A stretch of DNA of 64,000 nucleotides, taken from contig JAYRWE010000105.1 of NCBI GenBank assembly GCA_041918175.1, forward strand, positions 1 through 64,000. Reading direction: 5' to 3'. The notes under the pieces are model-generated. The model did not search any database, was not told the origin of the DNA, and saw only the letters and a program-made list of their open reading frames with translations. Below are positions 45,923 through 54,516 of the stretch, piece after piece. Source of the stretch: JABWAN01 sp041918175 (GTDB taxonomy: Bacteria > Zhuqueibacterota > Zhuqueibacteria > Zhuqueibacterales > Zhuqueibacteraceae). The position numbers were made by a program, and so were the translations under genes. How positions within the stretch are numbered: the first letter of the stretch is position 1; every line of letters starts with the position of its first letter.

Positions 45923-46444
45923 ATGTCTGATTCGCCGATTTCATACTTCAATTGGATGAGTCCACTTGGCAGTTTGCGGATTATTGGCAGCGCTGCCGGC
46001 TTGCATGCAATTCGTTTCAAAGAGCGCGAAAAGCTCACGCCGCCGCAACCGGATTGGCGTTATGCAGAAGAGCCGTTTCATGCCGTGATTGCGCAATTGC
46101 GGGAATACTTCGCCGGGAAGCGTTTTGATTTCGATTTGCCGCTGGCGCCGCGGGGCACGCCGTTTCAGCAACAAGCATGGGACGGCTTGCAAAAAATTCC
46201 ATACGGCGAGACGATCTCATACGCCGACCTTGCGCGGCGTATTGGCCGGCCTCAAGCCGTGCGCGCCGTGGGCGCAGCGAATGGCGCGAATCCTATTCCG
46301 ATTATCATTCCCTGCCACCGCGTGATCGGCAGCAACGGCTCTCTGGTGGGATATGGCGGCGGCTTGGATATTAAAAAAGCATTGCTCGCATTGGAGCAGG
46401 AGCACCATGCGAAATCACAGCCGCAAGGCTCTCTGTTCTCCTAA
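45923..46444 (+). CDS. ogt: Methylated-DNA-protein-cysteine methyltransferase
   Basis: 173 residues from the ATG at 45923 (AGGAGAG at 45911-45917). It removes alkyl groups from O6-alkylguanine onto its own cysteine. The active site is IIIPCHRVIGSNG, preceded by QQAWDGLQKIPYGETISYAD and ARRIGRPQAVRAVGAANGAN and followed by LVGYGGGLDIKKALLALE. It has no Ada-type N-terminal regulator. A terminator follows the gene. Confidence 0.94.
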   Translation: MSDSPISYFNWMSPLGSLRIIGSAAGLHAIRFKEREKLTPPQPDWRYAEEPFHAVIAQLREYFAGKRFDFDLPLAPRGTPFQQQAWDGLQKIPYGETISYADLARRIGRPQAVRAVGAANGANPIPIIIPCHRVIGSNGSLVGYGGGLDIKKALLALEQEHHAKSQPQGSLFS

Positions 46445-46489
46445 CGAACGCGATCATATTTTCTGCGGCAACAAAAGCTGACCAACATT

Positions 46490-46522
46490 AAAGGCGACCC
46501 TTGCATGAGAGTCGCCTTTTTT
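46490..46522 (+). terminator. Rho-independent terminator after ogt
   Basis: Nine-base perfect stem AAAGGCGAC / GTCGCCTTT around a 12-base loop, running into TTT. It lies 45 bases after the ogt stop. The rest of 46445-46821 shows no gene. Confidence 0.75.
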
Positions 46523-46821
46523 ATGCTGCTAACGCCTCTCAAAATGAAGCTTGCCTTTTCAAAAAAAACGTATCACTTTATCAAAGTGTAGCTGAATGAA
46601 ACTGCCGAGAGTTATCGTGCCCGCGTGCTTTAATCGGGCATTCCTAAAGCCTGCAAATGAATTCCTGCTTAATGGCCGCGCGCATGACAACGAACATGCG
46701 AGCCGTTAAGCTTCTTCATCACATGCAAAGCACCATGCACCGTTCCTTTTGTTCCCGCGTCAGCCAGCGCTCAAGACGTCCATGTTCCTCGTTGAGCATA
46801 TGCAAATAGAGCCTCACAGCA

Positions 46822-47589
46822 ATGAGCGATTCCCAACTCCATAAAGTTCGCGAAACTCTGATTCAGCTCTCGCATGAGCTTGCCCGGCCCGAGCATCGCC
46901 TCGCGATCTTGGGCGAAGGCAATACTTCGGCAAGAGTGGATGAAGACACGTTTCTCGTGAAAGCCAGCGGGAGCGAGTTGCGGAGCCTGCAACCAGATAA
47001 GCTTGTGCAAGTGCGCTTTGATCGTGTTCTTGCTTTGCTGGAACAAGGCCTCGACGACGCGGCGACGCATGAAGTTTTGCTCGCTGCTCGTGTTGATGCA
47101 AACGCAGCGAAGCCCTCAGTGGAGACGAGTTTTCATGCGTGGCTCTTGCGGCAAGAGGGCGTGCATTTTGTCGGACACACGCATTCTATCGAAGTAAACA
47201 AAATTCTCTGTTCGGATAAAGCGGAGTTGTTTGCGACACAGCGTTTGTTTCCCGATGAAATCGTGTGCTGCGGGCCGCGCTCGCTGTTAATTGAATACGT
47301 CGATCCGGGTACGTTGCTGGCGATTGCGATTCGCGAAGGCTGGCAGAGCTTTGTTGGAGAGAACGGTTTCGCGCCGCGACTCATTCTTTTGCAGAATCAC
47401 GGCATGATTGCCGTGGGCGCGAGCGCAGGCGCAGTGTTGGCGACGACGTTCATGGCGATCAAAGCCGCAGAGATTTTCAATGGCGCGTGCGCGAACGGCA
47501 AGATCGTTTTTATGCCCGAGCATGAAGTGCAGCGCATTTACAGTAGGCAGGATGAACATTATCGGCAGAGGATGTTGAAGTTGTTGTGA
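46822..47589 (+). CDS. Class II aldolase/adducin-family protein
   Basis: 255 residues of the fuculose/rhamnulose-phosphate aldolase fold. Substrate loop AILGEGNTSARVDEDTFLVK, phosphate-binding KASGSELRSL, and zinc ligands in VGHTHSIEVNKIL (HxH) and LLQNHGMIAVGASAG (His). It probably cleaves or epimerises a sugar phosphate. The neighbouring larger aldolase fusion is the expected rhamnulose-1-phosphate enzyme, so this one may act on a different or related substrate. Start ATG at 46822. Confidence 0.83.
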   Translation: MSDSQLHKVRETLIQLSHELARPEHRLAILGEGNTSARVDEDTFLVKASGSELRSLQPDKLVQVRFDRVLALLEQGLDDAATHEVLLAARVDANAAKPSVETSFHAWLLRQEGVHFVGHTHSIEVNKILCSDKAELFATQRLFPDEIVCCGPRSLLIEYVDPGTLLAIAIREGWQSFVGENGFAPRLILLQNHGMIAVGASAGAVLATTFMAIKAAEIFNGACANGKIVFMPEHEVQRIYSRQDEHYRQRMLKLL

Positions 47590-47599
47590 GCAATTTTTC

Positions 47600-47722
47600 T
47601 CGTTCCCAAACTCCGTTTGGGAACGAGCTTGCATTTGAAACTCTGTTTCTGATGTGCGCAAGAAAAGTCGAAACGGAGTTTCTTCTGCAATTGCGTTCCC
47701 AAACAGAGTTTGGGAACGAGAG
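47600..47722. repeat. Palindromic CGTTCCCAAACTCCGTTTGGGAACG repeat cluster
   Basis: Two units of a palindrome (47600-47627 and 47693-47720) enclosing AAACTCTGTTTCT and GAAACGGAGTTTC half-units, which are themselves inverted. It sits between the two aldolase genes and is non-coding. Confidence 0.7.
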
Positions 47723-47732
47723 TAAAATTGCC

Positions 47733-47764
47733 CAGTGCTTGAAAAGATTCCTTCTGAATGACAG
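47733..47764. repeat. Half-element of the TGTCATTCAG repeat family
   Basis: AGTGCTTGAAAAGATTCC followed by TTCTGAATGACAG equals the right half of the complete elements at 49981-50054 and 54399-54472. The left half is absent. Confidence 0.6.
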
Positions 47765-47787
47765 AAACTGGTCATGAGAAAGTAACT

Positions 47788-49962
47788 ATGAATCTCGTCT
47801 ACCTCAAAGATCTATGGAACGCCGAACTCGCCGGCTCGCTCGACGGCGTGGAGTTGCTGCGTTATCGCTCCAACTTACTCGGTGCGGATTTACGCATTAC
47901 GAATTTCGGCGGCGGCAATACTTCTTCGAAGCTCGTGCAGCAAGATCCGCTCACGGGCAAAGAGGTCGAAGTCATGTGGGTGAAAGGCAGCGGCGGGGAT
48001 CTCGGCTCGATCAAGCGCGAAGGCTTTGCGGCGTTGTACATGGACAAGTTTCTCGCGTTGAAAGAGAAGTATCGCGGCGAAGCGCACGAAGACGAGATGC
48101 TCGATTACTATCCGCTCTGCCGCTTTGGTTTGAATAACGTCGCGGCTTCGATTGACACGCCTTTGCATGCGTTGATTCCATACCGGCATATCGATCACAC
48201 GCATCCCGATTGGGCGATTGCGCTTGCGGCTTCGGCGAATGGGCAGAAGCTTTTGCAGCAGTTCAATGAGCAATTCGGCTATCATCTCATTTGGCTGCCA
48301 TGGCAAAGGCCGGGCTATCATCTCGGCACCATGCTCGAAGCGGCGCTGCAAAAGAACCCACAAGCAGAGGGATTGATTCTCGCTTCGCATGGGTTGATTA
48401 CGTGGGGCAATGAGCAATACGAATGCTATCGCAATTCGCTCGCGATCATTGATGCGCTCGGGCAATTCGTGCTCGCGCGTTTGGAGCAGAAAGGAGAGAA
48501 GCTCTTTGGCGGCGCGAAGTTTCATACGCGCGATGATCGACGCGAGCTGGCCGCGGAAATTTTTCCGTTCCTTCGTGGACAAATCGGCAAGCAGCAATTG
48601 TTCGTTGGCCATTATAATGATCTGCCCGAAGTGCTCCGCTTCGTGAATAGCCACGATGGCGCGCGGCTCGCGTTTCAAGGCACGAGTTGTCCGGATCATT
48701 TCATCCGCACGAAGGTGCGGCCGCTGTATGTGAATTGGCATCCGCAGCGTGATGAGGCCAACGCACTGCGCGTCGCGATTCAAAGCGGCCTCGCGCAATA
48801 TGACAAAGACTATGCGGTTTATTATGAGGCGAACAAAGAGGCCGACTCGCCTGCCATGCGCGGCACGAATCCCACGGTCGTGCTGATTCCCGGCCTCGGC
48901 ATGTTTAGTTTTGGCAAGAGTAAAAAAGAGGCGCGCATCACGGCCGAGTTTTATGTGAATGCCATTCACGTGATGGAAGGCGCGACCGCGATGCACGACG
49001 GTAAGATGGATGAGGGCATCGACGCGAGCCGAGTCGTTGATAATTACGTCGCGCTCGCGCCGCGTGAAGCGTTTCGCATCGAGTATTGGGCGCTTGAAGA
49101 AGCGAAGCTGCGTCGCCAGCCCGCGGAAAAAGAAATGGCGCGTAAAATTGCGCTCGTCATTGGCGCGGGCAGCGGCATTGGCAGAGAGTTTTGTTATCGC
49201 CTCGCACAAGAAGGCGCGCATGTGGTCGTTGCGGATCGCGAGCAAAAGTTGGTGGAAGAAGTTGCGGCGAAGATGAAGACGCAATACGAAGCCGAAGCCA
49301 TTCATGCGCTCACGCTCGACATCACGGATCGTAAAACCGTGCGCACTGCGCTTCAAGAGATGGCTCTGCGATTCGGCGGCGTCGATGTGTTGATCAACAC
49401 CGCGGCGATTGTGATTCCGCCGGACAAAGGCGATAGCTATCTCGATGAGACATGGGACAAAACTTTGCGCGTGAATGTGAGCGGCAATTATATCATCACC
49501 GAAGAGTTTGCAGAAGTGATCAATGCACAGCAGAGCGACGGCGCAGTGTTGCTCACCAGTTCGGCAAATGCGGTCGTGCCGAAGATGGGCAGTGAGCCGT
49601 ATGACGTGAGCAAAGCCGCGGTGAGCCATCTCATTCGCGAACTCGCCATTCGTTTCGCGCCGCACATTCGCGTGAACGGCATTAGTCCGGCCACCGTGAT
49701 CGAAGGCAGCGCGATGTTCCCGCGCGAGCGCGTGATGGCGAATCTCAAAAAGTATGCGATTGCGTTTGAGGAAAGCGAAGACACGACGAGCTTGATCAAC
49801 AAACTCGCAGAGTTTTATGCGCAACGCACGCTCACGCATCGACCGATTCGCCCGCGGGATGTCGTCGAAGCGGGATACTTTCTCGTGTCGCCGGCCGCGG
49901 ATCGCACGACCGGCCATATTATTCCGGTGGATGGAGGATTGAAAGAAGCGTTTTTGCGATGA
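47788..49962 (+). CDS. rhaD: Bifunctional rhamnulose-1-phosphate aldolase / short-chain dehydrogenase
   Basis: 724 residues, two domains. The N-terminal class II aldolase (about 1-430) has FGGGNTSSKLV, VKGSGGDLGSI, HIDHTHPDWAIAL (zinc) and LASHGLITWGN. The C-terminal SDR (about 450-724) has ALVIGAGSGIGREF, LINTAAIV and the catalytic EPYDVSKAAVSHL (Tyr-x3-Lys), ending GHIIPVDGGLKEAFL. The aldolase would split rhamnulose-1-phosphate to dihydroxyacetone phosphate and lactaldehyde, and the dehydrogenase would oxidise the lactaldehyde. Start ATG 47788; the earlier in-frame ATG at 47758 lies in the repeat. Confidence 0.92.
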   Translation: MNLVYLKDLWNAELAGSLDGVELLRYRSNLLGADLRITNFGGGNTSSKLVQQDPLTGKEVEVMWVKGSGGDLGSIKREGFAALYMDKFLALKEKYRGEAHEDEMLDYYPLCRFGLNNVAASIDTPLHALIPYRHIDHTHPDWAIALAASANGQKLLQQFNEQFGYHLIWLPWQRPGYHLGTMLEAALQKNPQAEGLILASHGLITWGNEQYECYRNSLAIIDALGQFVLARLEQKGEKLFGGAKFHTRDDRRELAAEIFPFLRGQIGKQQLFVGHYNDLPEVLRFVNSHDGARLAFQGTSCPDHFIRTKVRPLYVNWHPQRDEANALRVAIQSGLAQYDKDYAVYYEANKEADSPAMRGTNPTVVLIPGLGMFSFGKSKKEARITAEFYVNAIHVMEGATAMHDGKMDEGIDASRVVDNYVALAPREAFRIEYWALEEAKLRRQPAEKEMARKIALVIGAGSGIGREFCYRLAQEGAHVVVADREQKLVEEVAAKMKTQYEAEAIHALTLDITDRKTVRTALQEMALRFGGVDVLINTAAIVIPPDKGDSYLDETWDKTLRVNVSGNYIITEEFAEVINAQQSDGAVLLTSSANAVVPKMGSEPYDVSKAAVSHLIRELAIRFAPHIRVNGISPATVIEGSAMFPRERVMANLKKYAIAFEESEDTTSLINKLAEFYAQRTLTHRPIRPRDVVEAGYFLVSPAADRTTGHIIPVDGGLKEAFLR

Positions 49963-49980
49963 AGCACCATCCCCTATTAC

Positions 49981-50054
49981 TGTCATTCAGGAGGAATCTT
50001 TTTGAACACAGGCGATGGCTCCAAGTGCTGAAAAGGATTCCTTCTGAATGACAG
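49981..50054. repeat. Complete TGTCATTCAG inverted-repeat element
   Basis: TGTCATTCAGGAGGAATC at the left and GATTCCTTCTGAATGACA at the right form 18-base inverted ends of a 74-base element between rhaD and the kinase. Close kin of 54399-54472. It looks like a tiny non-autonomous mobile element or a mobile hairpin. Confidence 0.72.
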
Positions 50055-50087
50055 CCTCGGAAGCAATTGAGTCATTGAGGCTGCAAT

Positions 50088-51572
50088 ATGGAACACAAAA
50101 AACTCTACCTCGGCTTTGATCTCGGTGCGGAGAGCGGGCGCTGCGTGGTCGGTGAGCTTGAGCACGGGCGACTGGCATTGCACGAAGTGCATCGCTTCAC
50201 CACTCCCGTTATTCACTGTTTGGGGCATTACTATTGGGACGTCCTCGCGATTTTTGTTGAACTCGAAAAAGGCCTCGCGCTCGCGGCGCAACAATTCGGC
50301 AATCACTTCGACGGCATCAGTCTCGACACGTGGGGCGTGGATTATGTTCTGCTCGATGGCGATGATCGTTTGCTCGGCTATCCCTACACCTATCGCGACA
50401 GCCGCACCGACGCGATGCTCGACAAAGCTTTTCAAACGCTGCCGCAGCGCGACATCTTTGAATACACCGGCATTGCGTTTCATCAAATCAACACGCTCTA
50501 TCAAATGCTCGCGGAGAAACAGCAGCGCGTCAACCTGCTCGAAGTCGCGGAGTGTTTGTTGCCGATTCCGAATTATTTGTTGTTCCTTTTGTGCGGCATA
50601 AAAAAGGCGGAGTATACGATTGCATCGACCACACAACTGGTCAATCCGCACACGCGCAATTGGGCGTGGCCTGTGATCGAGTTGTTTTGGTTTCCGAAAC
50701 GTATCTTTCCCGAAATCGTCGAGCCGGGCACCTATCTCGGCAAGCTGCTGCCGGACCTTGCGCACAAATGCGGCTTGCGTGAAGGCATTCCCGTCATTGC
50801 CGGGCCTTCGCACGATACGGCCGCCGCGGTTGCAGCGGTACCCGCGGAGAACGGCAATTGGGCGTTTCTCAGTTCGGGCACCTGGTCGCTCATGGGTGCG
50901 GAGCGTGACGCGCCCGTGATCACCGACGAAGCGCTGCAATATAATTTCACCAATGAAGGCGGCGTGGCGAACACGATTCGCTTATTGAAGAACATTATCG
51001 GATTGTGGCCGTTGCAAGAATGCCGTCGTTATTGGCGCGAGCATGGGCAACAATATTCCTATGCTGAACTCGAAACGCGCGCACGCGAGTGTGGGCCTGT
51101 GCGAGCATGGTTGAATCTTGATGACGCGCGTTTCTTCAAGCCGGGCAACATGCCGGAAAAAATTGTGAGCTTCCTGCACGAGACGCAACAACCCGCGCAA
51201 GCCGATGCAGGATGGATCGCGCGCTGCATTCTTGAAAGTCTCGCGTTCAAATATCGCGCGACGCTGCAAGAGTTGGAAGCGATTGCGGGGCAGCGCCTCG
51301 AACGCTTGCACATTGTCGGCGGCGGCGCGCACAATCAATTGCTCTGTCAATTAACCGCGGATGCGATTGGCCGCGAAGTCATTGCCGGCCCGGTGGAAGG
51401 CACGATTGCGGGCAACCTCGGCATGCAAGCCTTGGCCACCGGAGCGCTCGCCGATCTTTCGGCATTGCGCCAAATGGTGCGCGATTCGTTTGAGGTGAAG
51501 AGATATGAGGCGCAGGAGGTGGGGTATTGGAAGGAGAATGAGGAGGCGTTTCGAGTATTGTCCGAGCGGTGA
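50088..51572 (+). CDS. rhaB: Rhamnulokinase (FGGY family)
   Basis: 494 residues. It phosphorylates L-rhamnulose at carbon 1 with ATP in the cytoplasm. N-terminal phosphate loop LGFDLGAESGRCVVGELEHG; LDTWGVDYVLLDGDDRLLGY; the C-terminal ATPase part has AGPSHDTAAAVAAVP, WAFLSSGTWSLMG and HIVGGGAHNQLLCQLTADA. These match RhaB more closely than xylulokinase or glycerol kinase. Length is normal. The context with rhaD and an isomerase supports the assignment. Confidence 0.92.
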   Translation: MEHKKLYLGFDLGAESGRCVVGELEHGRLALHEVHRFTTPVIHCLGHYYWDVLAIFVELEKGLALAAQQFGNHFDGISLDTWGVDYVLLDGDDRLLGYPYTYRDSRTDAMLDKAFQTLPQRDIFEYTGIAFHQINTLYQMLAEKQQRVNLLEVAECLLPIPNYLLFLLCGIKKAEYTIASTTQLVNPHTRNWAWPVIELFWFPKRIFPEIVEPGTYLGKLLPDLAHKCGLREGIPVIAGPSHDTAAAVAAVPAENGNWAFLSSGTWSLMGAERDAPVITDEALQYNFTNEGGVANTIRLLKNIIGLWPLQECRRYWREHGQQYSYAELETRARECGPVRAWLNLDDARFFKPGNMPEKIVSFLHETQQPAQADAGWIARCILESLAFKYRATLQELEAIAGQRLERLHIVGGGAHNQLLCQLTADAIGREVIAGPVEGTIAGNLGMQALATGALADLSALRQMVRDSFEVKRYEAQEVGYWKENEEAFRVLSER

Positions 51573-51681
51573 GAGTAAAGAGCGTTACTGCGATAGCTAG
51601 CACGAATCGTTTCACTCATGGGAAATCTGCTTTTCTGACGCGGCAAAGTATCAATCTTCGTTTTGAAAGGCGAGGTGCAAA

Positions 51682-51882
51682 GTGGATCAAGCTTCACGCG
51701 AACGCGCGGCGAATATTGCGCGCATGGTCGCAGAGGTGAAACTGTCAACACGAGGCGGACAACGTTGTCTATTTGAAGAGCTAGTGGAGGGCGAAGCGGA
51801 GGAGGAATGTTTGATGATGCGGAAGGAAATAGCCGTGAAATTACTTCAGCTCCCCGGCGAGAGCGAGCGCTCTAGCATATAG
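51682..51882 (+). pseudogene. Truncated duplicate of the isomerase 5' end
   Basis: The first about 45 residues (DQASRERAANIARMVAEVKL ... EELVEGEAEEE) copy the start of the isomerase at 52744 onward (DQASRERAANIVRLVAE, EDLVDGEAQ), with a net 18-base deletion and other changes. The bases just upstream (AGTATCAATCTTCG, GAAAGGCGAGGTGCAAA) also resemble those before the true gene. After that, homology stops and the frame runs into the 3' end of the toxin gene. It is a partial duplication remnant, not a working gene. Confidence 0.72.
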
Positions 51883-52323
51883 GCTGGGACCAATTCTAAT
51901 TTCATGAAAAAGCAATTTGTCCAAACACGACTTGATTTCCGTTATGTGTCCCGCTACTTTGGCTTGTAACAAAACGCCGATTGTACCAATCGGGTGTAAG
52001 CCGTTCGCTTGCGCCAGTTTCCGACCTTTCGCATCGTCAATCAACACGTTTTCGATTCCTTGCTCCAGCCCTAATGCGATGACTTCGGCTTCGCCTAAAT
52101 CTACGTCTTTGTTCAACAGCTTGACCGCCATTCTATTATTCACGGCTTTGATTTTGTTTTCAAAAAAAGTGCGCAAGCCAACTGCGTGCGGCTTGCCCGG
52201 TCTTGAGATTTCGCTGAAGACTGCTTCGGGAACATAAAGCTCCGAAAAGAGCAGAGACAATAACTCTAGGTGATCCAAGATCGCGAGCGAGATCAACGGC
52301 GAAGAGTCGGCGATGATCTTCAT
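51841..52323 (-). CDS. PIN-like toxin (DUF3368 family)
   Basis: 160 residues. The PIN fold starts MKIIADSSPLISLAILDHLE (first Asp), with LYVPEAVFSEI, DLGEAEVIALGLE and NVLIDDAKGRKLAQANGL providing further acidic residues. DUF3368 proteins are VapC-like ribonuclease toxins. The start overlaps the upstream antitoxin stop by four bases on the minus strand. It is inserted between two copies of the isomerase 5' end. Confidence 0.85.
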   Translation of the reverse strand: MKIIADSSPLISLAILDHLELLSLLFSELYVPEAVFSEISRPGKPHAVGLRTFFENKIKAVNNRMAVKLLNKDVDLGEAEVIALGLEQGIENVLIDDAKGRKLAQANGLHPIGTIGVLLQAKVAGHITEIKSCLDKLLFHEIRIGPSLYARALALAGELK

Positions 52324-52583
52324 GCTTTGAACCTTTCCAACTCGTGCTCAAGCTCCGCAGGATCGTAATCGATCAAAGCGACCTCATGCTCATCCAGTGC
52401 CGTCATGAATCTTTCTCTGCTCAATCCGGCAAGTTCCGCGGCTTTGCCGAGCGAGAGTTTGTGGCGTTTGAATAGTTGCAAGGCTGTGAACAAACGCGCT
52501 TGTTGTGTGAACTCCTCGCGATCCGCATTGAGCGTTTGCAAGAGGCTTTCTGAAATTTCAAAACTGATTTGTGCCGTTCGCAT
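52320..52583 (-). CDS. UPF0175-family antitoxin
   Basis: 87 residues from the ATG at 52583 with GGAG just upstream. The UPF0175 pattern is clear: ISFEISESLLQTLNADREEF, then QQARLFTALQLFKRHKLSLG, KAAELAGLSRERFMTALDEH and the acidic tail ALIDYDPAELEHELERFK. These small helix-turn-helix proteins pair with DUF3368 PIN toxins. The longer frame upstream is not supported by a ribosome site. Confidence 0.87.
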   Translation of the reverse strand: MRTAQISFEISESLLQTLNADREEFTQQARLFTALQLFKRHKLSLGKAAELAGLSRERFMTALDEHEVALIDYDPAELEHELERFKA

Positions 52584-52662
52584 ATGCGTTCTCCTTTGTG
52601 TTGATTCAAAGTATCTACTTTCGTCCCGAAAGGCAAGTTGTAAAAAGGATAGGAGCGACCTG

Positions 52663-54369
52663 ATGCTCAACAAAATAACGTCTTCAACTTCCAACTCCCC
52701 TCACGGCCCGATCATCGGCGTGTTCACGCCTTGCGACCCTCGCGTGGATCAAGCTTCACGCGAGCGTGCGGCGAATATTGTGCGTCTGGTTGCGGAAGCA
52801 GTTGCCGCGGAAGTGAAGCTGCCGAACGGCGAGCCGGTGCATGTGGTTTATTCCGAAGACTTGGTGGATGGTGAAGCGCAAGCCGATCGCGTGGCGCGGC
52901 AATTCAAAGAGCATGGCGTGAACATTCTAATTGCCACGCCGGACACGTGGGCGTTTCCGCAACTCAGCCTCATCTCGCTGCTCGCGCATTTTCCCAAAGA
53001 CACGCCCATCAATCTCACCTGCGGCAATAGCGGGCCAAAGCCTGGCGTCGTGTTCACGCATGCGGCCTCGGGCGCGCTCTCGCAATATGGCTGCCTCGTG
53101 CATATCAATGTCGGCAATTGGCCGGACACGGGCCAACAACCGCAGATGAGTGCCGCAACGAAGACCGCGCTCATTGATTGGGCGCACGCCGCAGTCACGT
53201 ATCAAGGCTTGAAAGGGAGGAGGGTCGTCATCTTCGGTCACGACTCGATGGGCATGGAAACCGCGCTCGCGCATGTACTCGCCACGCGCAATAATTTCGG
53301 CTTAGAAATTTCGCGCTTCGATATGAAGCTGCTCGCGGACATGCTGCACAAGAAAGCGTATGATGAAAAAGAATTGCAAGCTCTGCGTGCGTGGCTCGAT
53401 GGGCATGCGAAGCCGCGCATTGAACTAAAGAACGAGTTGGACGATCATCGCCTCGATCAAAGTCTGGCGATGTATCTCATCGTGCGCAATGTCATGCGCG
53501 ACCTCGATGCGGTCGGCGGCGGTTTCATGAGCCAGCTCGAATGGGGTTCGGATCGTCGCGGCGTGCCTTTGCCGGTTGCGGACATCATGGAGTCGCTGTT
53601 CAATTCCACGTTTGATCACACCGGCAAAAAGGCCGTGCTGCCCTACGCTACTGAAGCGGACGTGCAAGGCTTGCTCACGCAGTTGTTCATGACGTGGCTC
53701 TCTGCGGGCAATCCGCCATTGTTTATGGATTTTCGCAAAGTGTGGGAGCCGTGGGAAATTCAAAAACTCGCGAAAGAACTCGGCATCGCATTGAAAGGCG
53801 ATACGCTGTGGGAGCAAAAAGGTATTGTCGATGGCGACAACTCCGGCTCGGCTTCATTCGATTGGGCCGCCTTGCCTGGCGCTTCCGAAGCGGAGATTAT
53901 GAAGAACATCTCGTTCCCGCTCGCGATTGAATACTATTTTCCCGGCATGGGCAACTCGGTGACGTTCATCAGCCCCGGCGGCATCAATGGCATCGCGGCA
54001 CGCATGACGTACAGTTCGCTCTCCAACATGTTCGGCATGATTTGGGATGAGGCCGAAACCGTTGCGCTGCCCGATAAACTCGCGAGCGCCGTGTGCAATA
54101 CTTCGAATCCAACATGGCCGCACACGTTCGTCACGCCCAAACATGCGACGATGATGGAATACAAACAATACGCACCCGCGAATCATTTTCACATGACGTG
54201 GAATCTGCAAACGAGCCGCTTGCAATATTGGATGGACCTGGCCAACGTGCTTTCGATCACGCCGTGGCAAGCGCGGCCCGCGTTTCGCGAAGGCATTGAT
54301 CGCCCGCAGCCGCTGCTGTATTTGATCAATGGCGGCGAGAATCAAACCAAGCTGTTGCGGAAGAGATGA
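52663..54369 (+). CDS. L-fucose isomerase-like sugar isomerase
   Basis: 568 residues from the ATG at 52663 (AGGAG at 52650-52654). Similar to the L-fucose/L-arabinose isomerase fold: IIGVFTPCDPRVDQASRERA, NLTCGNSGPKPGVVFTHAAS, VVIFGHDSMGMETALAHVLA, then VLPYATEADVQGLLTQLFMT, PLFMDFRKVW and HFHMTWNLQTSRLQYWMD. In a cluster with rhamnulokinase and the rhamnulose-phosphate aldolase it probably supplies the isomerase step in place of RhaA. Fucose or a related 6-deoxysugar is the alternative. Preceded by a toxin-antitoxin insertion that may have separated it from rhaB. Confidence 0.85.
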   Translation: MLNKITSSTSNSPHGPIIGVFTPCDPRVDQASRERAANIVRLVAEAVAAEVKLPNGEPVHVVYSEDLVDGEAQADRVARQFKEHGVNILIATPDTWAFPQLSLISLLAHFPKDTPINLTCGNSGPKPGVVFTHAASGALSQYGCLVHINVGNWPDTGQQPQMSAATKTALIDWAHAAVTYQGLKGRRVVIFGHDSMGMETALAHVLATRNNFGLEISRFDMKLLADMLHKKAYDEKELQALRAWLDGHAKPRIELKNELDDHRLDQSLAMYLIVRNVMRDLDAVGGGFMSQLEWGSDRRGVPLPVADIMESLFNSTFDHTGKKAVLPYATEADVQGLLTQLFMTWLSAGNPPLFMDFRKVWEPWEIQKLAKELGIALKGDTLWEQKGIVDGDNSGSASFDWAALPGASEAEIMKNISFPLAIEYYFPGMGNSVTFISPGGINGIAARMTYSSLSNMFGMIWDEAETVALPDKLASAVCNTSNPTWPHTFVTPKHATMMEYKQYAPANHFHMTWNLQTSRLQYWMDLANVLSITPWQARPAFREGIDRPQPLLYLINGGENQTKLLRKR

Positions 54370-54398
54370 AAGGCTGGTTGCTCAATTACCCCCAGACG

Positions 54399-54472
54399 TG
54401 TCATTCAGAAGGAATCCTTTTTAGAATTTGCCGGAAATCCCAGCGCTTAAAAAGATTCTTTCTGAATGACAG
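54399..54472. repeat. Complete TGTCATTCAG inverted-repeat element
   Basis: TGTCATTCAGAAGGAATC and GATTCTTTCTGAATGACA bracket 38 bases; second full copy of the element at 49981-50054. It sits between the isomerase and binding-protein genes. Confidence 0.72.
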
Positions 54473-54516
54473 CTAAATGATGTGCCATCAAAAAAAACCG
54501 AGGAGGAGTTTTTCGC

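Noticed and set aside
47890..49986. 698-residue open frame antisense to rhaD
   Set aside because: It mirrors the codon pattern of a clear gene on the plus strand and encodes low-complexity Arg/His-rich sequence with no family match.
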